Positions 1 through 6,553 of a stretch of 19,125 nucleotides of DNA are shown here, in pieces. How positions within the stretch are numbered: position 1 is the first letter of the stretch; each line of letters begins with the position of its first letter. Origin of the DNA: an uncultured Mollicutes bacterium. GTDB lineage: Bacteria > Bacillota_I > Bacilli_A > Acholeplasmatales > Anaeroplasmataceae. The position numbers and the translations under genes were made by a program. The DNA lies in assembly GCA_900540705.1 (NCBI GenBank), contig UQGR01000035.1, forward strand, positions 1-19,125, read 5' to 3'. Below the pieces are notes generated by a model. The model saw only the letters and a list, made by a program, of their open reading frames with translations. It made no database searches and was not told the DNA's origin.

Positions 1-24
1 ACACGCCCAGCGTGTGGTTTTTTT
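1..24 (+). terminator. Intrinsic terminator of an upstream plus-strand gene outside the window
   Basis: A hairpin pairs ACACGC (1-6) with GCGTGT (10-15), followed by GG and a run of seven T (18-24). The stem probably continues to the left of the window, because GG at 16-17 has no partner inside it. The T run is on the plus strand, so it should end a plus-strand transcript that enters from the left. Confidence 0.6.
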
Positions 25-40
25 GTGAGTCTTTCGACTA

Positions 41-73
41 ACAAAATAAAAAAACTCACACTAATGTGTGAGT
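41..73 (-). terminator. Intrinsic terminator of tRNA-Gly
   Basis: On the minus strand ACTCACAC and GTGTGAGT form an 8-bp perfect stem (plus 66-73 and 54-61) around a 4-base loop. It is followed by a T-rich run (plus 41-54). It lies about 10 bases downstream of the tRNA 3' end. Confidence 0.8.
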
Positions 74-83
74 GATTTTCTTT

Positions 84-158
84 TGGAGCCACAGAACGGA
101 ATCGAACCGTCATCATATGCATGGCAAGCATAGGTACTAACCGTTGTACTACTGCGGC
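84..158 (-). tRNA. tRNA-Gly (anticodon GCC)
   Basis: The minus strand folds into a complete cloverleaf. The acceptor stem is GCCGCAG/CTGTGGC with one G-U pair. The D stem is GTAC/GTAC. The anticodon stem TATGC/GCATA encloses the loop TTGCCAT, giving anticodon GCC, which reads GGC and GGU glycine codons. The T stem GACGG/CCGTT holds the loop TTCGATT. The discriminator is U and CCA is encoded at 84-86. Promoter and terminator flank the gene closely, so it looks like a single-tRNA transcript. Confidence 0.95.
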
Positions 159-178
159 ATAATTTTTTGTGCATTCTT

Positions 179-206
179 ATTATATCACAACAAAACATAA
201 TTGCAA
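179..206 (-). promoter_or_regulatory. Promoter of tRNA-Gly
   Basis: On the minus strand TTGCAA (plus 201-206) and TATAAT (plus 179-184) are separated by 16 bp. The -10 box lies about 20 bases before the mature tRNA 5' end, which fits a short 5' leader removed by RNase P. Confidence 0.8.
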
Positions 207-246
207 GTCCTAATTTCAAATTTTTTGACCTCCTAATTTTAGTATA

Positions 247-303
247 TTAGACCTAAATTTCAAGAAATTATAAACTCTTAGAAATAAGAGTATAACCTAT
301 AGG
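247..303 (+). promoter_or_regulatory. Candidate promoter and 5' hairpin of the rubrerythrin gene
   Basis: The best sigma-70-like pair is TTAGAC (247-252) and TATAAA (269-274) with a 16-bp spacer. A hairpin ACTCTTA-GAAA-TAAGAGT (274-291) with a GNRA-type loop lies at or just after the predicted start of transcription, and AATTTC-AA-GAAATT (256-269) is an inverted repeat across the spacer. The palindrome CCTATAGG (296-303) follows. One of these may be an operator, but I see no clear PerR box. Assignment is tentative. Confidence 0.35.
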
Positions 304-341
304 ATTAAGGGGTATATTAAATGTATAAAAAGGAGAATAAT

Positions 342-875
342 ATGAAATTAGAAGATTCAAAAACTTACAAAAATTTAATGACAGCTTTTACAGGTGAGGT
401 CCAAGCTCATGCAAAATATCTTTATTTTTCGGATAAAGCGAAAAAAGAAGGTTATGAACAGATTGCCGAAATATTTAAGTATACAGCTGAAAATGAGCTA
501 GAGCATGCTAAGCTTTGGTTTAAACAATTAGGATTACTACAGGATACCTTAAAAAACTTAGAAACGGCAGCTAGTGGCGAAAACTTTGAATGGTCAAAAA
601 TGTATAAAGAATTTGCTGAAACTGCAAAAGAGGAAGGATTTATACAGATTGAACGCTTATTCAGAGGCGTGGCTGACATTGAGAAGCATCATGAGGAACG
701 TTACAATAAATTAAAATCTAACATTGAAAATCAAGAGGTTTTCTCTCGCTTAGAAGAGGAAGCTTGGCAATGTAGAAATTGTGGACATATTCACTATGGA
801 AATAAAGCTCCTGAGGTTTGTCCCGTATGTGCACACCTACAAAGCTTCTTTCAAATTTATCCAGAAAACTATTAA
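342..875 (+). CDS. rbr: Rubrerythrin
   Basis: Rubrerythrin is a cytoplasmic non-haem iron protein that reduces hydrogen peroxide with electrons from NAD(P)H via rubredoxin or similar carriers; it protects anaerobes from oxygen. The N-terminal ferritin-like four-helix domain carries the diiron ligands: Glu19 (GEVQAH), Glu52-X2-His55 (ELEH), Glu97-98 (KEEG) and Glu114-X2-His117. The C-terminal rubredoxin-like domain has CRNC (144-147) and CPVC (160-163) for the FeS4 site. At 177 residues the length is usual. I start at 342 because AAGGAG ends 6 bases upstream and the product then begins MKLEDSK as family members do. An in-frame ATG at 321 also has an AAGGGG 8 bases upstream and would add seven residues. 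The gene stands alone between the tRNA and a bidirectional terminator. Confidence 0.93.
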   Translation: MKLEDSKTYKNLMTAFTGEVQAHAKYLYFSDKAKKEGYEQIAEIFKYTAENELEHAKLWFKQLGLLQDTLKNLETAASGENFEWSKMYKEFAETAKEEGFIQIERLFRGVADIEKHHEERYNKLKSNIENQEVFSRLEEEAWQCRNCGHIHYGNKAPEVCPVCAHLQSFFQIYPENY

Positions 876-915
876 AAAACTAGGCATTGGCTTTTACACC
901 AATGCCTTATTTTTT
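874..915. terminator. Bidirectional terminator between rubrerythrin and the amide hydrolase
   Basis: AGGCATTGG (882-890) and CCAATGCCT (899-907) form a 9-bp stem with an 8-base loop. T runs follow on the plus strand (910-915) and, on the minus strand, opposite A874-879. It therefore serves both convergent genes. The plus-strand T run overlaps the stop codon of the minus-strand hydrolase gene. Confidence 0.85.
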
Positions 916-2104
916 ATAGGGAATAATGAAATTTAGCATTATCTTCCTTATAATTTTCATTAGGAATAAAATAGGAGGTTTTCTTTGTAAGATTATAGAC
1001 TACACTATGCACTGTACAGCCATCATGTCCCTCTTTATAATACCGTTGTCCAACACTCTCTAAGATGTTCATTGCTGCTTGTTCGTCCTTTAACACTCCA
1101 TTTGTAGGAAATAATCCATCATAGATGATATTGTAACGATCAAATCCAGGTTTATCCTCATCTGATTTATAATAGTTGGGTTGAACTATAAAGTTGGTAA
1201 TCCATTGATAATCTGCAGCTTCTTCTCTTTCTCCTATATGAGCATCCTCATCGTTGTAGGTTACAACAAGCTTACGCGCCTTTCCGTCATTGTCAGTTTT
1301 ATCGGTTCCATTTACCCATTCTAATATCGCACTTTTGCCTGTACTATCTGCCACCATATAGTGATAACTTGTCTGTGCAGAATCATGTAAATCATATCGG
1401 CTAACTAATTCTACTGCTTCTTCTACTGAAGCAGCATAATCCAATATTAATCTAAGCATGGTAGTGGAGGTTATATCTGGCTTTTCTGTATCCTGATTGG
1501 TTGCTACTGTCTTTTCATCTCCCTGATAAGACATAAATATTGCGCAAGAAACACCCTGATCGTTTACTCCATCTAATGGAACAAAGGGTGCTGCTAAAGC
1601 TGTAATTCGATTCATTAACCCCGTAACATCTTGATTGGTATCTAATCCAAGGAACTGTAAATCAATAGTAGAAATAGAGGCATATCCGTGGGAAGGATTT
1701 GTTTTAACAATACATGTATTGGTCTTGTCAAAATCGTAATTTCTACCAAAAACACGATCCCCATTTTCCAGCTTGGCTGTAAATGCAGAACAGGCAATTT
1801 CACTTTCACTAATTTTCATTGGAATTAAGCCCTTTGTAATATGATTTGTGATATAACTAATTAATTCCTTATCTGAACTGACTCCTTTTTCCTTAAATTC
1901 CTCAAAATAATAATCTCCACTGACTGTCATTTCATATAATGCCCCATCCTTATGGTCATCATTTCTATCTCTAAGTTTTTTGAAGGAAAATGCAGTGCTT
2001 ATCTCATCATGCCAAATAGAGTATATAGTAATGGTTCCTACTAAAGCTATTACCAATAAAACCGAAATAGTAATTAACAAAACTCTTTTTATAATTTTCT
2101 TCAT
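914..2104 (-). CDS. Membrane-anchored linear amide C-N hydrolase (choloylglycine hydrolase / Ntn family)
   Basis: The 396-residue protein starts with a basic tip and one hydrophobic helix (about 7-30), followed by a roughly 75-residue extracytoplasmic region. Then comes the nucleophile segment of the cysteine Ntn hydrolases: Cys105 in IACSAF, with GRNYDFD at 120-126, which matches the Cys-X(about 15)-Arg-X2-Asp pattern of bile salt hydrolase, penicillin V acylase and acid-ceramidase-like enzymes. Family members cleave linear amide bonds using the N-terminal Cys exposed after processing. Here Cys105 is internal, so self-cleavage after Ala104 is expected, as in acid ceramidase. The substrate cannot be read from sequence. 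AAAGGAGA lies 6 bases before the ATG. It is divergent from a TetR-family gene, which may control it. A bile-salt role is not supported. Confidence 0.75.
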   Translation of the reverse strand: MKKIIKRVLLITISVLLVIALVGTITIYSIWHDEISTAFSFKKLRDRNDDHKDGALYEMTVSGDYYFEEFKEKGVSSDKELISYITNHITKGLIPMKISESEIACSAFTAKLENGDRVFGRNYDFDKTNTCIVKTNPSHGYASISTIDLQFLGLDTNQDVTGLMNRITALAAPFVPLDGVNDQGVSCAIFMSYQGDEKTVATNQDTEKPDITSTTMLRLILDYAASVEEAVELVSRYDLHDSAQTSYHYMVADSTGKSAILEWVNGTDKTDNDGKARKLVVTYNDEDAHIGEREEAADYQWITNFIVQPNYYKSDEDKPGFDRYNIIYDGLFPTNGVLKDEQAAMNILESVGQRYYKEGHDGCTVHSVVYNLTKKTSYFIPNENYKEDNAKFHYSL

Positions 2105-2175
2105 AATACTTCTCCTTTATGCTATAATTAAAACATGTAAATTATACATAACATATGTGAGACATAAAAGGTAGG
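2100..2175 (+). promoter_or_regulatory. Divergent promoter region of the TetR-family gene and the amide hydrolase
   Basis: On the plus strand TATAAT (2123-2128) sits 17 bp after TTCATA (2100-2105), a reasonable promoter for the regulator. On the minus strand TATAAT (about 2141-2146), preceded by TG, could serve the hydrolase. ACAT occurs four times between 2133 and 2166, including palindromic ACATGT and CATATG. These may be part of a TetR-type operator, but I could not define a clean long palindrome. Confidence 0.4.
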
Positions 2176-2183
2176 TTTTGTCT

Positions 2184-2705
2184 ATGGATAAACGACTTGA
2201 ACTTAATCTAGAAGTAAAAAATGCAATAGCCAAAGCCCTATTCCTATTAATGGAAACAAAAGCTCTTTCTGATATTACTATTAAAGAACTAGTAGAAAAG
2301 GCTGGGGTTGCTAGAGCTAGCTTTTATCGCAATTTTACAACGAAGGTTTCTGTAATATCCTATTATCTTCAAAATATGCTTATTAACTATAAAGATAAAT
2401 ACTCCGCAGATCTTGCTCATATTGCTCGATATGAAAATGTGTTAAGAACCTTTTCCTATATTCAAGATTTTAAACAAGAATTAAATTCCCTTTTTAAAGC
2501 TAAGCTTGGGCAAATGATGCTAGATGCGATGAATGAATATATCATTACAGGAGCTAATATAAAAAATGTGAAACAGCTTTACAAATACCCTTTCTATTCC
2601 TATAGTGGCGCTTTATACAATGTTCTATATTACTGGATAACTACTGGCTGTAAGGAATCGCCAGAGGAAATGACATCTGCTTATTTTAATTCTTTACATC
2701 TCTAA
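2184..2705 (+). CDS. TetR/AcrR-family transcriptional regulator
   Basis: The 173-residue protein has an N-terminal TetR-type DNA-binding domain. Helices 2 and 3 (about 31-52) read ITIKELVEKAGVARASFYRNF, the standard helix-turn-helix with the Y-R-N-F exit. The all-helical C-terminal half (about 55-173) would bind a ligand and dimerise, and ends with the G-X-W-I-X2-G pattern seen in many short regulators of this group. I start at ATG 2184, which has AGGTAGG 8 bases upstream; a TTG at 2178 is in frame but worse placed. The divergent amide hydrolase gene is the most likely target, along with its own promoter. Its stop lies 20 bases inside the convergent lipoprotein gene. The ligand is unknown. 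Confidence 0.85.
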   Translation: MDKRLELNLEVKNAIAKALFLLMETKALSDITIKELVEKAGVARASFYRNFTTKVSVISYYLQNMLINYKDKYSADLAHIARYENVLRTFSYIQDFKQELNSLFKAKLGQMMLDAMNEYIITGANIKNVKQLYKYPFYSYSGALYNVLYYWITTGCKESPEEMTSAYFNSLHL

Positions 2706-3675
2706 AACAAAAAAAGCCGGGAAACCCAGCTTCTAAAAGGGGATACTGCTCCTTATCTGTAGTAGTAATTTCTTTGATATCAAATTTACCATATTCTATA
2801 CTACACTCCAATGAAAATTGAGCATGCTCTATCTGTATATTTGATGATAAATATTTATCATCATATTTTTTTTCTAATAACTCGGCAAGAAGTGCATCCC
2901 CATTCCAAGAAAATCTTTTAGGTAAAAGAGTGTCACAGCCTAATTCTATATAAAAGTCCAACTTCTCCTCTACTTCTAAGGAAGAATCGATTAAAGATAG
3001 TGGAATACTTAGCTTCAAAGTAAAGGTAGACCGGGTAGTCTCACTCACAGCAACTGTGTATTCTTTTAATATTGTTTTCAATTCTGGAATCATATTTAAA
3101 GGATTATAATACTTTAATAAATCTGAAAAAGAGGTAATTAAACTCTTATATTCCTTCGTAAATTCTGAAATATCAATCTTTCTTTTTTCTTTTACTTTGT
3201 TGTTTCCTATTTTGAAAATTCCATCTAAATAAAGGAAGTCATCATCATTTATAACATCTGCATTCAAAGCGTATTGAGTGTCCAAAAATAAGTCATCAGC
3301 CTCAGATTTAGTATAACCCGTAATTTCAAAATCACCATTTGTAATGTATTTCTTTATGTTGGCTATTACATTCGCCTTAACATTGTACTCTAAGGATAGC
3401 TTCGTTTTTTTTTCGTTTTCAATAACTACATCTCCAGCTATTATAGAAGATAAGTTCAAGTGAAATCCAGATAATCCTTCTTGTTCTAGCTGAGCTAATT
3501 CTAAAAATCCTAAAATTCTTTCTAATTCCGCTTGATCCTCAGTACAAGAGATTAAAATGGTTTGCTCTTCTCCATCACCTGTCTTAATTTTCAGCTCTGC
3601 GGGAGCTTCTTTATTACAGGAATTAAGCAATCCAACATTAAAGAAAAGTAATACAAGTATCCATACTTTTTTCAT
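2686..3675 (-). CDS. Lipoprotein of unknown function
   Basis: I do not recognise a specific family. The first 19 residues form a lipoprotein signal: basic start, hydrophobic core and lipobox LNSC, with Cys20 as the lipid-modified residue. The rest (about 310 residues) is soluble and rich in beta-prone, charged segments such as those around 90-180. The overall look resembles the lipid- or ligand-binding lipoprotein families of Bacillota that have LppX-like or DUF-type folds, but this is only an impression. The ATG is 3 bases after the mscS stop with AAGGAA upstream, so the two genes form an operon and may share an envelope role. The last 16 codons run through an intrinsic terminator and 20 bases into the convergent TetR gene; the natural end may be a TAG at 2733-2735 in another frame. 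Confidence 0.7.
   Translation of the reverse strand: MKKVWILVLLFFNVGLLNSCNKEAPAELKIKTGDGEEQTILISCTEDQAELERILGFLELAQLEQEGLSGFHLNLSSIIAGDVVIENEKKTKLSLEYNVKANVIANIKKYITNGDFEITGYTKSEADDLFLDTQYALNADVINDDDFLYLDGIFKIGNNKVKEKRKIDISEFTKEYKSLITSFSDLLKYYNPLNMIPELKTILKEYTVAVSETTRSTFTLKLSIPLSLIDSSLEVEEKLDFYIELGCDTLLPKRFSWNGDALLAELLEKKYDDKYLSSNIQIEHAQFSLECSIEYGKFDIKEITTTDKEQYPLLEAGFPGFFCFRDVKN
2709..2732 (-). terminator. Intrinsic terminator lying inside the lipoprotein reading frame
   Basis: On the minus strand AAGCTGGG and CCCGGCTT form an 8-bp stem with one T-G pair and a TTT loop (plus 2714-2732). The T run is opposite A2709-2715. The lipoprotein reading frame continues through it to 2686. A terminator in this place would be ordinary if the gene ended just before it. 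Confidence 0.75.
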
Positions 3676-3678
3676 ACA

Positions 3679-4527
3679 TCATTCCTTATTCTTAATCGCA
3701 ACCTCTAACTGATTAAATGGAATTTCAATTCCATTTTCATCAAAGGCCTTCTTAATTTCTACTAATAAATAATTCGTTATCGTCCAATAATCCGCATTTT
3801 TACACCAAACACGAATATTCAAATCCACGCTAGAACTAGAGTATTCGCGAATTCCAACAAATGGTTCAGGATCATTAAAAATCAAGGCATTTTTTGCACA
3901 AACCTCATTGATTACCTGAGTTGCCTTATCTAAATCCGCATCATAGGCAATGGACATCACCACTTCCACTCTTCTCGTATCCTTAATGGAGGTATTTACA
4001 ATTACATTGTTTGCTAGAGAGCCATTAGGAACATGAATAACTTTATTGTCAGGTGTAACTAAAACTGTATAAAACATATGAATATCCTCTACAGTTCCAG
4101 ATTCGCCATTTGTGGTAATCTTATCTCCAATCCTAAAGGGACGCATTACAATAATGATAATTCCACCCGCAAAATTTGATAATGAGCCTTGAAGTGCTAA
4201 ACCTAAAGCAACACCTGCAGAAGCAATTAATGCTGAAATGGAAGCTGTCTCAATACCAATGTAACCAACAAAGCACACTAAGGTTATTCCCTTTAACACA
4301 AGGCGTAATGCTTGAGTACCTACTCTAGATAAGGTCTCATCTGCCTGTTTCTTCTGTAATCTTTTATAAAGCTTTTTTGTTAAAATATTAACAATTTTAA
4401 AAATAACAAATAAACCAATTAAGCCAATTAAAAGCTTAACCCCTGTAGTCATACACCAATTTAGCAATGTATTCCATAAGGTATTCCAATCGATATTTAT
4501 TTGATTTGAATTTTCTGCTAAAACCAT
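3679..4527 (-). CDS. mscS: Small-conductance mechanosensitive channel, MscS family
   Basis: MscS is a homoheptameric inner-membrane channel that opens under membrane tension and releases solutes on osmotic downshock. The 282-residue protein is close to the E. coli length (286). It shows TM1 (about 28-49), TM2 (71-92) and the pore helix TM3 (96-128) with its Gly/Ala-rich pattern SAGVALGLALQGSLSNFAGG, followed by the family signature RPFRIGDKI (129-137). The beta domain with PNGSLANNVIVN and a C-terminal alpha/beta cytoplasmic cage follow. AAAGGAAG lies upstream of the ATG. The downstream lipoprotein gene begins 3 bases after its stop. Confidence 0.93.
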   Translation of the reverse strand: MVLAENSNQINIDWNTLWNTLLNWCMTTGVKLLIGLIGLFVIFKIVNILTKKLYKRLQKKQADETLSRVGTQALRLVLKGITLVCFVGYIGIETASISALIASAGVALGLALQGSLSNFAGGIIIIVMRPFRIGDKITTNGESGTVEDIHMFYTVLVTPDNKVIHVPNGSLANNVIVNTSIKDTRRVEVVMSIAYDADLDKATQVINEVCAKNALIFNDPEPFVGIREYSSSSVDLNIRVWCKNADYWTITNYLLVEIKKAFDENGIEIPFNQLEVAIKNKE

Positions 4528-4570
4528 AATTTACTTCTTCCTTTCTAAAATTTCCCATAATTTTCTTATT

Positions 4571-4599
4571 ATTTTAATAGATTTTTTTTGTATACTTAA
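4571..4599 (-). promoter_or_regulatory. Candidate promoter of the mscS-lipoprotein operon
   Basis: On the minus strand TTAAGT (plus 4594-4599) and TAAAAT (plus 4571-4576) are 17 bp apart, about 45 bases before the mscS start codon. Both boxes are imperfect. The -35 box overlaps the -10 box of the putative plus-strand small RNA. Confidence 0.35.
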
Positions 4600-4731
4600 G
4601 GTGTCTTCTAAATAAGACAGAAAGGAGCTATACAAATTTACAAGATCGACGAGTACAATCTCCCCCCTATACTACGATAGTCGATATATAAATTTTTAAA
4701 CTCTAGGGCTTTTACTCTAGAGTATTTTTTT
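4591..4731 (+). ncRNA. Putative small RNA with a C-rich loop
   Basis: No plus-strand start codon exists in this stretch, yet it has the parts of a short transcript. TATACT (4591-4596) is a fair -10 box with a poor -35. TGTCTT/AAGACA (4602-4619) would be a 5' hairpin. AAAGGAG (4621-4627) resembles a Shine-Dalgarno sequence without a following ATG. ATCGAC (4645-4650) pairs with GTCGAT (4680-4685), and inside it AGTA pairs with TACT, exposing a loop with TCTCCCCCCT (4659-4668). A 7-bp hairpin with seven T (4700-4731) ends it. C-rich loops that pair with ribosome binding sites are known in Bacillota sRNAs such as RsaE. The predicted length is near 129 bases. The minus-strand alternative is a structured mscS leader. 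Confidence 0.45.
4700..4731. terminator. Terminator between serS and the putative plus-strand RNA
   Basis: ACTCTAG (4700-4706) and CTAGAGT (4717-4723) form a 7-bp stem with a 10-base loop. On the plus strand it is followed by A and seven T (4725-4731), a strong U-tract. On the minus strand the tract is only TTTAAAAATTT, so termination of serS would be weaker. The stronger direction points to a plus-strand transcript ending here. Confidence 0.7.
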
Positions 4732-6016
4732 ATTTTAAAGGTGTAAGTATTTTGGTGCCACCCATATAAGGCTGTAATGCTGCTGGTACTGTTACACTGC
4801 CATCCTCATTGTAATTATTTTCTAATACTGCAATCAAGCCTCTTGGGGTTGCAAGAACCGTATTATTTAACGTATGAACCAAATACGTTCCATTTTCGCC
4901 CTTGGTTCGAATTCCAAGTCTTCTTGCCTGAGCATCTCCTAAGGTAGAACAAGACCCAACCTCAAAATATTTTTGCTGTCTAGGACTCCAGGCCTCAATA
5001 TCACAGGATTTCACCTTTAAATCTGCTAAATCTCCTGTACAGCATTCCAAGGTTCTCACAGGAACATCTAAGCTTCTAAAAAATTCAACAGTATAACTCC
5101 ACATTTTGTGATACCAATCCATACTTTCAGAAGGCTTACATAAAACAATCATTTCTTGTTTTTCAAACTGATGAACACGATAAATTCCTCTTTCCTCTAT
5201 TCCATGCGCTCCAACTTCCTTTCTGAAACAAGGAGAATAAGAGGTAAGTGTGATAGGTAGCTCCTGCTCCTTTACAATTTGACCCTTAAACCGGCCAATC
5301 ATAGAATGCTCAGAGGTGCCAATTAAATAAAGGTCTTCCCCTTCTATCTTATACATCATGTTTTCCATTTCAGCAAAAGACATAACTCCATTGACTACAT
5401 CAGAGCGAATCATAAATGGAGGAATACAATAGGTGAATCCCTTTTGTATCATAAAATCTCTAGCATAGCTTAACATTGCAGAATGCAGTCTAGCAATATC
5501 TCCTACCAAATAGTAAAATCCATTTCCACTCGTCCGACCTGAGGCATCCTTATCTAATCCATTAAATCGGGCAATGATATCTGCATGATAAGGAATTTCA
5601 TATTTGGGAACTATAGGCTCACCAAATTTTTCTACTTCAACATTTTCGCTATCATCCTTACCAACAGGAACACTTTCATCAACCATTTGAGGGATGACTA
5701 GCATCTTTTTATTTAATTCTTCGGTTAAATTAACTAATAATGGATCAATCTCAGCAATTCTCTCATTGTATTTTGTTACAGTTGCTTTGCTTTCATTTGC
5801 TTTTTCTATCTCTTTATTTTTCATTAAAATACCGATCTGCTTACTTATGTCATTTCTTAAAGCACGTAAAGATTCTCCTTCTGCCTTTAATGCCCGAATC
5901 TCCTTGTCTAGTGCAATGACCTCATCTACCAAAACAAGCTTTTGGTCTTGAAATTTCTTTTTAATATTTTCCTTTACCAATTCAGGATTTTCTCGAACAA
6001 ATTTAATATCCAACAT
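4730..6016 (-). CDS. serS: Seryl-tRNA synthetase
   Basis: SerS is a homodimeric class II aminoacyl-tRNA synthetase that charges tRNA-Ser with serine. The 428-residue protein has the N-terminal antiparallel coiled-coil arm (about 25-110) that grips the long variable arm of tRNA-Ser. The catalytic domain follows, with the serine-binding TSE (234-236), motif 2 around PCFRKEVGAHG (262-272) with Arg265 and HQFEKQE, and motif 3 around LNNTVLATPRGLIAVLEN (383-400) with Arg392. The length and layout are complete. The wording of the TSEH and motif 3 segments differs from the usual bacterial TAEVP and NGSGLAVGR forms and resembles archaeal-type SerS. AAAGGAG precedes the ATG. A T-box leader controls it. 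Confidence 0.95.
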   Translation of the reverse strand: MLDIKFVRENPELVKENIKKKFQDQKLVLVDEVIALDKEIRALKAEGESLRALRNDISKQIGILMKNKEIEKANESKATVTKYNERIAEIDPLLVNLTEELNKKMLVIPQMVDESVPVGKDDSENVEVEKFGEPIVPKYEIPYHADIIARFNGLDKDASGRTSGNGFYYLVGDIARLHSAMLSYARDFMIQKGFTYCIPPFMIRSDVVNGVMSFAEMENMMYKIEGEDLYLIGTSEHSMIGRFKGQIVKEQELPITLTSYSPCFRKEVGAHGIEERGIYRVHQFEKQEMIVLCKPSESMDWYHKMWSYTVEFFRSLDVPVRTLECCTGDLADLKVKSCDIEAWSPRQQKYFEVGSCSTLGDAQARRLGIRTKGENGTYLVHTLNNTVLATPRGLIAVLENNYNEDGSVTVPAALQPYMGGTKILTPLK

Positions 6017-6033
6017 ATCTTTCTCTCCTTTAA

Positions 6034-6249
6034 TAAAAAAATAAAATCCTTAAGTCATAACCTAAGGACGATAATACCGTGGTGCCACCTTAATTCTAGT
6101 AAAAACTAGCACTTTATCTCTTTAACGCAGAGGATACGATTCCTATCCAAGGTAGATTCCTTTTATCTTTATCAACTAGTTTTCACCACACCACTAGCTC
6201 TCTAAATGATAAATAATAAAACTACTTGTCCTTTTCATTTAGGCTTCTA
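6034..6249 (-). promoter_or_regulatory. T-box riboswitch, tRNA-Ser sensing, in front of serS
   Basis: The minus-strand leader of about 230 bases has the T-box hallmarks. Stem I contains the GAGAGCTAGTGG and GGTGAAAACTAG segments (plus about 6174-6203), then GAATCTACCTT with UCU as the likely serine specifier (plus 6154-6156). The conserved T-box is AAGGTGGCACCACGG (plus 6077-6091). Its UGGC bulge complements GCCA, the 3' end of tRNA-Ser with discriminator G. TTAAGG (plus 6088-6093) can pair with CCTTA (plus 6063-6067) as antiterminator. The same CCTTA alternatively forms the terminator TCCTTA/TAAGGA with a long T run (plus 6034-6068). Uncharged tRNA-Ser should therefore turn on serS by antitermination. 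Confidence 0.92.
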
Positions 6250-6255
6250 AACAAA

Positions 6256-6284
6256 ATTATATCACTGTCTACTCTAGATTTCAA
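6256..6284 (-). promoter_or_regulatory. Promoter of serS
   Basis: On the minus strand TTGAAA (plus 6279-6284) and TATAAT (plus 6256-6261) are exactly 17 bp apart. Transcription should begin near 6249, at the start of the T-box leader. The -35 box overlaps the stop codon of the upstream small membrane protein gene. Confidence 0.87.
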
Positions 6285-6520
6285 TTGTATTTCGTAAACA
6301 TTTCTTCTTTTGATTGGCCTTCTTTTTTCTTGTTTTCACTTTTAATCCAGAAAAATCCAACCACGATTCCCAAGGCAGTAAGCAAAAGTACAATGATAAA
6401 GGATACATACCATAAATGCCAAGCGTGATAAGACCAGATTCCATATACTAAACAAGCTAAGGTAGTATATACCAGTGCTATACAGATATTCACATAATTC
6501 CTTTTAATTATTTCTAACAT
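6281..6520 (-). CDS. Small two-helix membrane protein of unknown function
   Basis: The product has 79 residues, with two hydrophobic helices (about 9-29 and 35-59, counted from the chosen start) joined by a short Trp/His-rich loop (WSYHAWHLWY) and a charged C-terminal tail KSENKKKEGQSKEE. Lysines next to the helices suggest both ends are cytoplasmic. I recognise no family; it somewhat resembles the short 2TM membrane proteins of Bacillota. I start at ATG 6520, preceded by GAGGTG 6 bases upstream; a GTG at 6529 is in frame but lies inside that ribosome binding site. It has its own extended -10 promoter and sits between the rnf operon terminator and the serS promoter. Confidence 0.65.
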   Translation of the reverse strand: MLEIIKRNYVNICIALVYTTLACLVYGIWSYHAWHLWYVSFIIVLLLTALGIVVGFFWIKSENKKKEGQSKEEMFTKYN

Positions 6521-6553
6521 CCTTATCACCTCGTAGAAATATTATACGACTAT

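Noticed and set aside
241..300. PerR box before rubrerythrin
   Set aside because: Only half matches to TTATAATNATTATAA were seen.
321..341. ATG at 321 as start of rubrerythrin
   Set aside because: It has a possible ribosome binding site, but the family begins at MKL and the 342 start has the better AAGGAG spacing; kept only as an alternative.
2133..2170. Repeated ACAT units as a TetR operator
   Set aside because: The units do not make one clean inverted repeat and AT-rich DNA yields such words easily; mentioned only as possible.
4602..4690. Known riboswitch (guanidine-II, fluoride, preQ1) between serS and mscS
   Set aside because: No match to the conserved loops of these classes that I could see; the transcript orientation is also unsettled.
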